Positions 1-8,196 of a stretch of 64,000 nucleotides of DNA are shown here, piece by piece (positions within the stretch are counted from its first letter, which is position 1; each line of letters begins with the position of its first letter). Made by a program: the position numbers and the translations under genes. The DNA comes from CAZYVD01 sp964651045 (GTDB lineage: Bacteria; Zhuqueibacterota; QNDG01; DSAB01). Below the pieces are notes generated by a model. It made no database searches, was not told where the DNA came from, and was given only the letters and a program-made list of their open reading frames with translations. The stretch is taken from positions 24,420 to 88,419 of the forward strand of contig CAZYVD010000004.1 in NCBI GenBank assembly GCA_964651045.1, written 5' to 3'.

Positions 1-982
1 CAAGCACATAACCCTTTGGATGCTGCAGATCCTCATCACTAATCTCTATACCACATCCCAGATTGCCTTCAAATCTATTCGCTCTGACCGTTACATCACC
101 CCCTCCATCCACCCAGATTCCTCCATCCCACCATCCATCCTCAGATGCATCACAATCATTGTTCAATACAATATTTGAATCGACTAAAACATCATAGCTG
201 TCCTCTACCAGAATTCCTCCCCCAGTATTTTGGTAAGATTTGTTATTGAGAATCCTTACTCTCATATTGCCGAATGTATTAATCCCGGTACCAAGAAGAA
301 AATCGGGATAAACCTTTGGGTTTGGCCCATTCAATGATACGTCGCAGCCTGTGATAAGAATGTCTTCAGAATTCTCTACATGTATGCCGTAACCTTCCAG
401 TTCCCCATCTTTTAGTTGAACAGAGTGTCCATTATTTCGAACAATCAGATCTCTTAGAATGATCTTCTGGCAGAAACTCGCTCTGATCCCTATGTCTGTG
501 TAATTTTGAAAGACAAGAGATTCGAAAATAAGATTTACAGAGTTCTCTGCAAAAATGCCGATTGTCCTTTCTTTCTCACCGTCAAATATTGGAACTCCAT
601 CAAATCCAATTATGTGGATGGAAGCCTCAGATTTTCCTAAATTTTTTAATCCAATGCTCTCAAAATAGGTGCCTGAAAGCAGATGAATCGTGCCCCCAAG
701 CCCTGCACTCATCAATGCTTTCTTCAATGTCCGAAAAGCGCTCTCTTTAGAGGTTCCACTACTGTCATCATTACCTGTGGTTGAAACATAATAGGTTGTC
801 GAATCAATCTGGTTGGATTGTCCCTCTATCCAGGTCAATCCGTCATCATTTGAATCGCGGTTTGAATCGATACCACATGTGATAAAGAGAGTTAATGCTA
901 TAAAAATAGAAACTACCGACTCAAATAAAAACTCTATATTCTGAACAGATCTTATTTTAACTTGCTTTTCGACCTTAAACAT
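1..982 (-). CDS. Right-handed beta-helix lipoprotein, 3' end outside window
   Basis: I translated this by hand; the reading frame is open from the ATG at 982 to the window edge, so the C-terminus is missing. The N-terminus has a hydrophobic stretch ending in LFITC at residues 31-36, a plausible but imperfect lipobox followed by an acidic linker. After YYVSTTGNDDSSGT, typical of the start of DUF1565/parallel beta-helix proteins, come repeated short strands with asparagine ladders (for example RVRILNNKSYQNTGGGI). Such proteins are usually surface-exposed and bind or cleave polysaccharide, but no catalytic residues can be assigned here. It begins 15 bases after the stop of the acyl-CoA dehydrogenase at 998, so it may be co-transcribed, although it has no evident metabolic link. 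The AGGG just before the ATG is too close to be an ideal ribosome site, so the start is uncertain. Confidence 0.7.
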   Translation of the reverse strand, partial: MFKVEKQVKIRSVQNIEFLFESVVSIFIALTLFITCGIDSNRDSNDDGLTWIEGQSNQIDSTTYYVSTTGNDDSSGTSKESAFRTLKKALMSAGLGGTIHLLSGTYFESIGLKNLGKSEASIHIIGFDGVPIFDGEKERTIGIFAENSVNLIFESLVFQNYTDIGIRASFCQKIILRDLIVRNNGHSVQLKDGELEGYGIHVENSEDILITGCDVSLNGPNPKVYPDFLLGTGINTFGNMRVRILNNKSYQNTGGGILVEDSYDVLVDSNIVLNNDCDASEDGWWDGGIWVDGGGDVTVRANRFEGNLGCGIEISDEDLQHPKGYVL

Positions 983-997
983 CCCTGTCTATGTTTT

Positions 998-2152
998 TTA
1001 TTTTAATTCTTTCCTTGCAATAACAATCTTTTGAATCTCTGAGGTTCCTTCGTATATTGGAATCACACGAGCATCTCTATAGAGCTTTTCGATATCGGAG
1101 AATTCACCAACATATCCATATCCGCCATGAATTTGTACAGCGCGATCTGCAATAAAATTAACAGCCTCTGAAGCAAACAGTTTTGCCTGAGCAGATTCTC
1201 TATTAAATTCCAGACCCCTGTCCATCATCCAGGCTGCCTTGTATGTCAATAAACGGGCAGCCTCTAACCTGCAGGACATATCTGCTATCATGCCCTGAAT
1301 CGAAGAAAGTCTTGCTATTGGTGCACCATAAGCCTCACGCTTCTTAGCATATTCTGTTGCTCTATCGAAACACGCCTGTCCCAGACCCACTGCCTGTGCT
1401 GCTATTGCCACTCTTGAATAGTCCAGTGATTTCATGGCAATCCTGAAACCTTGACCAGGCTCTCCTACAAGGTTTTTCTTTGGCACATGAGACCCCTTGA
1501 AAATTATATGGGCAGTTGTGGAACCCTTAAGACCCATCTTATTTTTCAGAATCCTCCGCTCAAGTCCCTTTATCGAATCCGTTTCTACTATTAACACTCC
1601 AATTTGTTCATCTTTATCTATCACTGTCCTGCATACAAGAAGGATGACATCTGCTACGTCTCCGCTCGATATGAAGAGCTTTTCACCATTTACAACAAAC
1701 TCATCTCCCTGCAGAACAGCCTGTGTCTTGATAGAATTAACATCGGATCCGGCACACGGCTCTGTTAGTGCAAATGCCCCAATCATATCTCCACTTATCA
1801 ATCCTGGCAAAAATTCTCTTTTCTGATCATCTGTGCCAAATAGTTCGATAACCATTATTGCCAGATTTGAAATAGAAATAATGAATCCAACCGAAGCATC
1901 GAAATAACAGATCTCCTCGATAAGCGCTGTGTATTCGAGCCAGCTCTTTCCCAATCCGCCAAGTTCGGTAGATGTTGTATATCCAATGAATCCAGAGGAT
2001 GCTATCTTTTTATAAAGCTCAAAGGGAAACTCTGGCGGTTCTTTATCTAACTCTTTTAAGATCGGAACGATCTCTCTCATGCCGAATTCCCTGGCATTCT
2101 GTCTTGCCTGTTCCTGCAGTTCTGAAAGATTAAATATTCTTCTTCTATTCAT
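998..2152 (-). CDS. Acyl-CoA dehydrogenase, short-chain type (copy 1)
   Basis: This FAD flavoprotein oxidises an acyl-CoA to the 2-enoyl-CoA and normally passes electrons to ETF. At 384 residues it has the standard family length. Visible signatures are AFALTEPCAGSD (FAD/substrate region, about residues 127-138), the QIHGGYGY segment near the C-terminus, and IYEGTSEIQ carrying the expected catalytic Glu. The start overlaps the stop of the B12-binding mutase subunit by 8 bases, so it is very probably translated together with the mutase genes. This placement suggests that it acts on a product of that mutase, such as butyryl-CoA or isobutyryl-CoA; this is inference. It is one of three paralogues in the window. 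Confidence 0.93.
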   Translation of the reverse strand: MNRRRIFNLSELQEQARQNAREFGMREIVPILKELDKEPPEFPFELYKKIASSGFIGYTTSTELGGLGKSWLEYTALIEEICYFDASVGFIISISNLAIMVIELFGTDDQKREFLPGLISGDMIGAFALTEPCAGSDVNSIKTQAVLQGDEFVVNGEKLFISSGDVADVILLVCRTVIDKDEQIGVLIVETDSIKGLERRILKNKMGLKGSTTAHIIFKGSHVPKKNLVGEPGQGFRIAMKSLDYSRVAIAAQAVGLGQACFDRATEYAKKREAYGAPIARLSSIQGMIADMSCRLEAARLLTYKAAWMMDRGLEFNRESAQAKLFASEAVNFIADRAVQIHGGYGYVGEFSDIEKLYRDARVIPIYEGTSEIQKIVIARKELK

Positions 2153-2549
2153 CTTCGGTCTTTATATTTTTTTGAATATAATCAATAATCTCATTAATAG
2201 ATGAGCCAGGTGTGAATATCTTCCCTATACCCATCTCATTGAGCTTCTTGATGTCATCGTCTGGAATTATTCCTCCTCCGAAAAGTAGCTTATTACCGAT
2301 TCCATTTTCTTCCATCAGCTCTTTTACTTTAACAAAAAGAGTCATGTGTGCCCCAGAAAGAATCGAAAGACCAACAGCATCAACATCCTCCTGAAGTGCT
2401 GCTTCGACTATCATCTCTGGTGTCTGGTGAAGCCCTGTGTAAATCACTTCCATCCCTGCATCTCTCAGTGCCCTTGCAACTACCTTTATTCCTCTGTCAT
2501 GCCCATCCAGCCCCGGCTTTGCAAGCAGTATCCTTAACTTCCTTCCCAT
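2145..2549 (-). CDS. Acyl-CoA mutase small subunit, B12-binding domain
   Basis: This is a stand-alone cobalamin-binding domain of 134 residues. It carries the base-off/His-on motif DxHxxG as LDGHDRG near residue 15, then the SxL segment (LSILSGAH, about residue 62) and GGGIIPDDD near residue 92. Such domains pair with a separate catalytic large subunit in methylmalonyl-CoA or isobutyryl-CoA mutases of archaea and anaerobes. It lies downstream of the large subunit at 2598 and overlaps the next gene by 8 bases. A GAGGT ribosome site lies 6-7 bases before the ATG. It is the only mutase B12 domain in the window, although there are two large subunits, so it may serve both. Confidence 0.95.
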   Translation of the reverse strand: MGRKLRILLAKPGLDGHDRGIKVVARALRDAGMEVIYTGLHQTPEMIVEAALQEDVDAVGLSILSGAHMTLFVKVKELMEENGIGNKLLFGGGIIPDDDIKKLNEMGIGKIFTPGSSINEIIDYIQKNIKTEDE

Positions 2550-2597
2550 ATTATACCTCGCAAAAATGTATTTAAAAATTTACTACCATATTGTCTG

Positions 2598-4253
2598 CTA
2601 CCAGTATATAGGAGGTTCACGATATTCGCCAAATACCTCCTTCAAAACACCCGCAATCTCCCCAAGAGTTGCATAAACCCTTGCTGCCTCGAGTATAGGA
2701 TACATTAAATTTTCCTCTCCTCTGCACGCATCCCTCAGATCATCCAGCCTGCTTTTAACCTTTCTGTTATCTCTCTTTTCCCTGAGTTGTGCAAGCCTTC
2801 TGCATTGATTCTTCTCAACATCCGGATCTATTCTTAGAATAGGAATCTCTATATTCTCATCCTTGATTCTATAATCATTCACACCAACAACTATACGCTT
2901 CTTTTCTTCTACCTCTTTCTGATATCTGAATGAAGCCTGTGCTATCTCTTTTTGTGGATAACCGATCTCTATGGCCTTTATTATTCCACCCAGTTTCTCT
3001 ATCTTTTCAAAATATTCATATGCCTGCTCTTCCATCCTCTTTGTAAGCGATTCCACGAAATATGAACCTGCCAGTGGATCTATGGTATTCGCCACTCCAG
3101 ACTCATATGCAATTAGCTGCTGAGTTCTTAGAGCTATGAGCACTGCCTTTTCAGAAGGAAGAGCAAGTGTTTCATCCATAGAGTTTGTATGGAGACTCTG
3201 AGTTCCACCAAGAACTGCAGCTAATGCCTGCCATGCAACTCTCACTATGTTGTTTTCAGGCTGTTGTGCAGTCAATGTGCATCCTGCAGTCTGAGTGTGA
3301 AATCGCATTAGCCATGATCTAGGATTCTTTGCCCCGAATCTATTCTTCATCTCTCTTGCCCAAATACGGCGTGCTGCTCGATACTTTGCAATTTCTTCAA
3401 AAAAATCGAGATGAGAATTGAAGAAGAAAGATAGCCTTGGTGCAAACATGTCTACATCAAGACCCGCCTCCTGGCCCGCCTTAACATATTCAAATCCATC
3501 TGCGAGAGTAAATGATAGTTCCTGTACTGCCGTTGATCCTGCTTCCCGTATATGGTATCCAGATATAGAAATTGTGTTCCATTTTGGTATGTGTTTTGAT
3601 CCAAACTCCATTGTATTAACTGTAAGTCTCATAGACGGCTCTGGAGGAATCAGCCATGACTTCTGCGCAATATACTCTTTTAGAACATCGTTCTGAATGG
3701 TTCCCCTTAGCTGTTTGGGATCTACTCCCTGATTCTCAGCGGCCGCTATATAAAAGGCCCATAAAATGGCGGCAGGACCATTTATTGTCATTGATGTCGA
3801 TACCTTGTCAAGAGGTATCCCATCAAAAAGCCTCTCCATGTCTGCAAGAGATGATATCGCTACACCGCACCTTCCAACCTCGCCACAGGACATCGGGTCG
3901 TCTGAATCTCGACCATAGAGAGTTGGAAAATCAAATGCAACGGACAGACCAGTCTGTCCGTGATCTAAAAGATATCTGTACCTCTTATTTGTATCTTCTG
4001 CAGTGCCGAATCCTGAGAACATCCTCATTGTCCACAGCCGGCCACGATACATTGTATTGTATACTCCCCGGGTAAATGGGTATTGTCCAGGATAACCAAG
4101 CTCTTCGAGATAGTCAAACCCCTTCAAATCGTTTGGAGTATATAGAGGCTTGATCTCTTCTCCTGAAACTGTTTTGAAAGAGGCCTCTCTTTGCTTGCAT
4201 TTACTAAACTCTTCCTGCCAATTCTTCTCTTTATCACTGATCATTTTGTCCAT
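2598..4253 (-). CDS. B12-dependent acyl-CoA mutase large subunit, isobutyryl-CoA mutase-like
   Basis: This 551-residue protein is the TIM-barrel catalytic chain of the methylmalonyl-CoA mutase family, with no B12 domain of its own. Family landmarks include TMYRGRLWTMR (about 67-77), SISGYHIREAG and FHTQTAGCTLTAQQPENN. In methylmalonyl-CoA mutase the substrate carboxylate is held by Tyr89 and Arg207 (Propionibacterium numbering). By motif alignment this chain has Phe79 in RMFSGFG and Gln197 in KEYIAQK, the pair described for isobutyryl-CoA mutase (Phe80/Gln198). I therefore favour isobutyryl-CoA/butyryl-CoA interconversion over methylmalonyl-CoA. It sits with meaB and cobO upstream and the B12 subunit and an acyl-CoA dehydrogenase downstream. 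Family membership is certain; substrate is inferred from two residues and context. Confidence 0.93.
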   Translation of the reverse strand: MDKMISDKEKNWQEEFSKCKQREASFKTVSGEEIKPLYTPNDLKGFDYLEELGYPGQYPFTRGVYNTMYRGRLWTMRMFSGFGTAEDTNKRYRYLLDHGQTGLSVAFDFPTLYGRDSDDPMSCGEVGRCGVAISSLADMERLFDGIPLDKVSTSMTINGPAAILWAFYIAAAENQGVDPKQLRGTIQNDVLKEYIAQKSWLIPPEPSMRLTVNTMEFGSKHIPKWNTISISGYHIREAGSTAVQELSFTLADGFEYVKAGQEAGLDVDMFAPRLSFFFNSHLDFFEEIAKYRAARRIWAREMKNRFGAKNPRSWLMRFHTQTAGCTLTAQQPENNIVRVAWQALAAVLGGTQSLHTNSMDETLALPSEKAVLIALRTQQLIAYESGVANTIDPLAGSYFVESLTKRMEEQAYEYFEKIEKLGGIIKAIEIGYPQKEIAQASFRYQKEVEEKKRIVVGVNDYRIKDENIEIPILRIDPDVEKNQCRRLAQLREKRDNRKVKSRLDDLRDACRGEENLMYPILEAARVYATLGEIAGVLKEVFGEYREPPIYW

Positions 4254-4256
4254 AAG

Positions 4257-5213
4257 CTATTCCCCGAGTTTTACTCTTTTCCATTCTTCCCATATTCTAT
4301 CCGCAGCAGCAGAAGGAGTCATCTCTCCTCTGCATACCTCTTCTACCAACTCTTTCATTATCTCATCCATCCTTCTATTTTTCCATAAGGATAGATTGTT
4401 TTTCGCTTCCACCAGTCTCATTATCTCTGAACGGATATTCTCTTCACGATGACTCCTTAAAAGGTCATTTTTTTGAAGAAAATCGTAGTGACACATAACT
4501 CCATCAACAAGTTCACATATCCCTTTTCCATCTCTTGCAACGGTCTGAAATATTGCAGGGCGCCATCTCTTGTTTTCAGAAACCATTTCGAGCATCATTT
4601 CTATCTCCGTGCGGAGCTGATCAGCCCCGTCTCTGTCTGACTTGTTTACTACAAAGATGTCTCCAATCTCCATCAGTCCTGCCTTCATGGCCTGAATTCC
4701 GTTACCAGATTCTGGAACGAGTACAACGATTGTTGTATGCACGGCCTTTATTATATCAAGTTCTGCCTGTCCCACGCCAACCGTCTCTATAATGATCACA
4801 TCCTTTCCAAAGGCATCGAGCAGATCGCATACCTCCTGAGTCTTTGATGCGAGTCCTCCAAGACTCCCCCTTGTTGCCATGCTTCTTATAAAAACCCCCT
4901 TATCCATAAATACCTCTGACATGCGCACTCTGTCACCTAAGATTGCCCCTCCGCTAAATGGGGAAGTTGGATCAACTGCCACAATAGCAACTGTCAGCCC
5001 CTTCTTTCTCTGCTCAATGGTCATCTTCTCAACAATCGTGCTCTTACCTGCACCTGGGGGACCCGTTATTCCGATGCGATGCGCCCTGCCAACCCTGTTG
5101 TACAACCTTGCGAACAACTCTGAACTTTGGCGCGATTCATTTTCGATCATTGAGATCATCCTTGCACATGCAGCCCTGTTCCCTTTTAAGAATTTTTCAA
5201 TGATATCGTTAAT
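4257..5213 (-). CDS. meaB: MeaB/ArgK-type GTPase chaperone of B12 mutase, apparent ATT start
   Basis: MeaB-type G proteins load and protect adenosylcobalamin mutases using GTP. Visible are the P-loop GPPGAGKST, DPTSPFSGGAILGDRVRM, the G3-like ETVGVGQAE and the NKSDRDGAD base-specificity motif. The first ATG (5159) would remove part of the conserved N-terminal helix. The frame stays open upstream, where it reads SINDIIEKFLKGNRAACAR, which matches the family. That extension has no ATG, GTG or TTG before the in-frame stop. A GGGAGGG ribosome site precedes an ATT codon at 5213 by 8-9 bases, and this ATT overlaps the cobO stop (ATTAA). I place the start there, giving 318 residues. The fallback is 4257..5159. 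The mutase large subunit begins 3 bases after the stop. Confidence 0.85.
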   Translation of the reverse strand: MNDIIEKFLKGNRAACARMISMIENESRQSSELFARLYNRVGRAHRIGITGPPGAGKSTIVEKMTIEQRKKGLTVAIVAVDPTSPFSGGAILGDRVRMSEVFMDKGVFIRSMATRGSLGGLASKTQEVCDLLDAFGKDVIIIETVGVGQAELDIIKAVHTTIVVLVPESGNGIQAMKAGLMEIGDIFVVNKSDRDGADQLRTEIEMMLEMVSENKRWRPAIFQTVARDGKGICELVDGVMCHYDFLQKNDLLRSHREENIRSEIMRLVEAKNNLSLWKNRRMDEIMKELVEEVCRGEMTPSAAADRIWEEWKRVKLGE

Positions 5214-5742
5214 ACTCGATTCCCTCCCTGCTCTTAAAACCCTTCTGGTAGGGATGTTTTATCTCCAGAATTTCACTAACAAGATCGGCCCTCTTAACAA
5301 TCTCGGGATGTGCATATCTACCTGTCAACACTAATTCCACTCCTTCCTGTTTTGTCTCGATGAGTTTTAAAAGAGATTCCAGTGGTATTAGTCCATAATC
5401 AACTGCTACATTTATCTCGTCTAGAATGACCATATCATACTTGCCGTTTTCAATCGCCTCCTGAGCGATTTGCAATCCTCTCCTTGCAAGTTTTAGATCA
5501 TCTTCAGAGGGCTTGCCCTTTTTAACAAATGTCGGCAGACCCGACTGTATTAACTCAAAACCAGGAATCTTGCTTGCGATGATCACTTCACCATAATTTG
5601 GATCCCCCTTCATGAAGCAAATCATCAAGACCTTCCATCCGTGACCACATGCCCTCATTGCAAGCCCCAGGGATGCTGTTGTCTTGCCCTTTCCTGCACC
5701 TGTATAGACCTGCACCAGCCCTCTTGCTCTTTTATCCTCCAT
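5209..5742 (-). CDS. cobO: Cob(I)alamin adenosyltransferase, CobO/BtuR type
   Basis: This enzyme makes adenosylcobalamin from cob(I)alamin and ATP, the cofactor needed by the mutases in this window. The P-loop variant TGAGKGKTTASLG lies near the N-terminus. MVILDEINVAVDYGL and VLTGRYAHPEIVKRADLVSE are diagnostic of the CobA/CobO/BtuR family rather than PduO. The ATG at 5742 has a GGGAGA site 7 bases upstream; a TTG at 5757 is possible but less likely. The length of about 177 residues is normal. It overlaps the end of mvhD by about 11 bases and its stop codon overlaps the proposed meaB start, so cofactor synthesis, chaperone and mutase are encoded in order. Confidence 0.94.
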   Translation of the reverse strand: MEDKRARGLVQVYTGAGKGKTTASLGLAMRACGHGWKVLMICFMKGDPNYGEVIIASKIPGFELIQSGLPTFVKKGKPSEDDLKLARRGLQIAQEAIENGKYDMVILDEINVAVDYGLIPLESLLKLIETKQEGVELVLTGRYAHPEIVKRADLVSEILEIKHPYQKGFKSREGIEY

Positions 5743-6208
5743 TTCTCGATCTCCCAATCGGATTAGGACCCAAAGATCTTATCATATTCGTAAACTCCAT
5801 CACAACTCTGGCAAAACGCTCTCCTTCAGAAGCAGATATCCATTCAAGATGTATCCTCTCAGGCTCAATTCCAAACTGACCGACCAATCGCCTTGTAAGA
5901 ATTATCCTCCTCTGTGCCTTATGATTTCCAGACTTATAATGACAATCCCCTGGATGACAACCTCCGATCAGTATTCCATCTATTCCTTCAAAAAATGCTT
6001 TTAAAATAAACAGCGGATCTATCCTGCCTGTGCACATAAGACGAATGATTCTCACATTTGGCGGATATTTTATTCTGGAGACGCCTGCAAGATCTGCTCC
6101 TGCATATGTACACCAGTTACATGCAAATCCGATTATTCTCGGTTCCCAATCACTCCTAATCCTGTCCAACTTGTTATCATCTCCTGCGAACCTGCTCTTT
6201 TCTGACAT
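5732..6208 (-). CDS. mvhD: MvhD-like iron-sulfur protein (electron link to HdrA)
   Basis: MvhD/FrhD-family proteins carry a [2Fe-2S] cluster and pass electrons between HdrA and a partner such as a hydrogenase or formate dehydrogenase. The diagnostic segment FACNWCTYAGADLAGVSR and the later LMCTGRIDP and GGCHPGDCHYKSGN hold the conserved cysteines. It directly follows hdrA. I chose the ATG at 6208; a GTG at 6235 would overlap the hdrA stop. No hydrogenase or formate dehydrogenase is encoded in the window, so its partner is unknown. The gene order etfB-etfA-hdrA-mvhD suggests a complex with EtfAB, which is inference. Confidence 0.9.
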   Translation of the reverse strand: MSEKSRFAGDDNKLDRIRSDWEPRIIGFACNWCTYAGADLAGVSRIKYPPNVRIIRLMCTGRIDPLFILKAFFEGIDGILIGGCHPGDCHYKSGNHKAQRRIILTRRLVGQFGIEPERIHLEWISASEGERFARVVMEFTNMIRSLGPNPIGRSRNGG

Positions 6209-6224
6209 AAATTCCAATATCTGT

Positions 6225-8195
6225 CTATTCCTCACACAATGATTCTGATAGTGCTGTTATCTGTGCCATTATTTGCTGATCAGTATAATGATAAATCTTT
6301 ATTGCACCTGAAGCACATGCACCACTGCACGATCCACATCCCTTGCAAATTGCTGAATTGACAGTCATCACTCCTTTCTCTTCATCAAATTCTGTAGCAT
6401 TATATTCACATACAGATTCACATGTCCTGCATCCACAGCATATTTGATCATTAACAACAGCTCTTATTGGTTCGATTTTTACCTTTCCCATAGACATGGG
6501 AATTATTGCAGAGGCCGCTGCTGCCTTTGCCTGTGCAACCGTATCTGGAATATCCTTTGGGGATTGGCAACATCCTGCAAGAAAAACGCCATCCACATAT
6601 GTATCCACTGGCCTTAGTTTTGGATGTGCCTCCATTAAGAAGCCATCAGGCGTCCTTGCTAGTTTCAGGATTCTTGCCATATCAATGGTTCCATCTCCGG
6701 GCTCTATCCCTGCCGAAAGCACAACAAGATCGGCCTCTATTTCAACAGTCTTTCCAAGAAATGTATCCTCTGCCCTCACAACAAGCCCATCACCCTTTCT
6801 ATAAATTTCCGATCCAATTGCTCGTCTGAAGACAACCCCCTCAGACCTCACCCTGTCATAAAACTCTTCGAATCCCTTACCAAAACAACGCATATCCATA
6901 TAAAGTATGGTAACAGAAGCATCTGGAATTCTGTCCTTTATAAGATGAGCCTGTTTTACTGCATACATACAGCATACACGTGAGCACCACGGATTTCCTA
7001 AATTCTTATCCCGCGATCCCACACATTGAATAAATACAACTCTCTTTGGCTCTTTTCCATTAATTTCTATATTTCCTCTTGTTGGCCCCGATGCAGAAAC
7101 GATTCTCTCAAACTCCAATCCAGTGATTACATTATCGTAATATGAATATGCAAGTTCTGGCTTTCTCTCTACATCGAAGACTTCAAATCCTGTTGCCACA
7201 ACTATGGTTCCAACATCCAACTCGATGTAGCTATCCTTTTGAGTAAAATCAACAGCATCTGCAGGACACGACTCTTGACACGCTGGCACCTTTCCACACT
7301 TCCCACGTGTTAAGAATAGACAGTTATCCTTATCTACTGTGTACTTCATTGGAACGGCCTGTGGGAAGGGAACATAAATTGCCGATCGTTTACTTAGCTT
7401 GAGATCAAACTGGCTATCTACTCTTCCATTCATTCTGCAATTTTCAGCACATATACCGCATCCTGTACACTTATCCATATCTACATATCTTGCCTTCTTT
7501 CGTATCAGTACTCTGTAGTTTCCAATAAAACCGTTTATCTCTTCAACTTCAGAATATGTTAGGAGTTCGATCTTTGGATGCTGTGCAACATCAACCATCT
7601 TGGGAGTCAAAATACAGGCGGAACAGTCCAGTGTTGGAAAGGTCTTGTCAAGCTGAGCCATGTGCCCACCTATCGAAGGCTCTCTTTCTACCAGATATAC
7701 CTGAAATCCAGCATCTGCTATGTCCAGTGCCGCCTGTATACCGGCTATTCCTCCTCCTATTACAAGTGCAGCAGGAGTTACCGACACCTCGTCAACAATC
7801 AGCGGCTCCAGGAGGGTTGCACGTGATAAAGAACTTCTTACAAGATCGATCGCCTTTGCAGTTGCTTCTTCTCTTGAATCGTGCACCCATGAACACTGCT
7901 CTCTTATATTTGTCATATCAAAACAGTATGGATTGACTCCTGCAGACTGACAAACTCTTCTGAATGTATTCTCATGCATCCTCGGAGAACATGCAGCAAC
8001 AACAATCCTGTCCAGACCGAACTGCTTAATATCTTTTATTATTAATTCCTGCCCTGGATCAGAACACATATATGGATAGTTTCTGGCAATAACTACAGAA
8101 TGACACTCTTTTATCTTATCAGTGACTCTCTCGACATCCACAGTAGATGCAATGTTTACCCCGCAGTGACATACATAAACACCTATCCTCGCCAT
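6225..8195 (-). CDS. hdrA: HdrA-like FAD/iron-sulfur protein (stand-alone form)
   Basis: HdrA is the flavin-containing core of heterodisulfide-reductase-type electron-bifurcating complexes. This 656-residue protein starts with GVYVCHCGVNIAST and the HdrA N-terminal region containing MCSDPGQ. A Rossmann motif (ALVIGGGIAGIQ, about 143-154) and GGHMAQLDKTFPTLDCSACILTPKM follow. A central ferredoxin-like cluster site, CTGCGICAENC, is present, and two 4Fe-4S motifs lie near the C-terminus (CCGCRTCESVC and CKGCGSCSGAC). No HdrB or HdrC gene is adjacent; the neighbours are EtfA (1 base upstream) and MvhD. The physiological electron acceptor of this copy is therefore unclear. CoM/CoB heterodisulfide is not expected in a bacterium. 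Confidence 0.95.
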   Translation of the reverse strand: MARIGVYVCHCGVNIASTVDVERVTDKIKECHSVVIARNYPYMCSDPGQELIIKDIKQFGLDRIVVAACSPRMHENTFRRVCQSAGVNPYCFDMTNIREQCSWVHDSREEATAKAIDLVRSSLSRATLLEPLIVDEVSVTPAALVIGGGIAGIQAALDIADAGFQVYLVEREPSIGGHMAQLDKTFPTLDCSACILTPKMVDVAQHPKIELLTYSEVEEINGFIGNYRVLIRKKARYVDMDKCTGCGICAENCRMNGRVDSQFDLKLSKRSAIYVPFPQAVPMKYTVDKDNCLFLTRGKCGKVPACQESCPADAVDFTQKDSYIELDVGTIVVATGFEVFDVERKPELAYSYYDNVITGLEFERIVSASGPTRGNIEINGKEPKRVVFIQCVGSRDKNLGNPWCSRVCCMYAVKQAHLIKDRIPDASVTILYMDMRCFGKGFEEFYDRVRSEGVVFRRAIGSEIYRKGDGLVVRAEDTFLGKTVEIEADLVVLSAGIEPGDGTIDMARILKLARTPDGFLMEAHPKLRPVDTYVDGVFLAGCCQSPKDIPDTVAQAKAAAASAIIPMSMGKVKIEPIRAVVNDQICCGCRTCESVCEYNATEFDEEKGVMTVNSAICKGCGSCSGACASGAIKIYHYTDQQIMAQITALSESLCEE

Positions 8196-8196
8196 A

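Noticed and set aside
562..750. Plus-strand open frame of 62 codons
   Set aside because: It lies opposite the beta-helix lipoprotein frame and has no family motif or proper ribosome site. The same applies to all the other plus-strand frames in the window, which mirror minus-strand genes.
2550..5213. Cobalamin riboswitch near the B12 genes
   Set aside because: The gaps between these genes are too short and no B12-box sequence was seen.
6225..8195. Selenocysteine codon in HdrA or MvhD
   Set aside because: All conserved cysteine sites are encoded as Cys and no in-frame TGA is needed.
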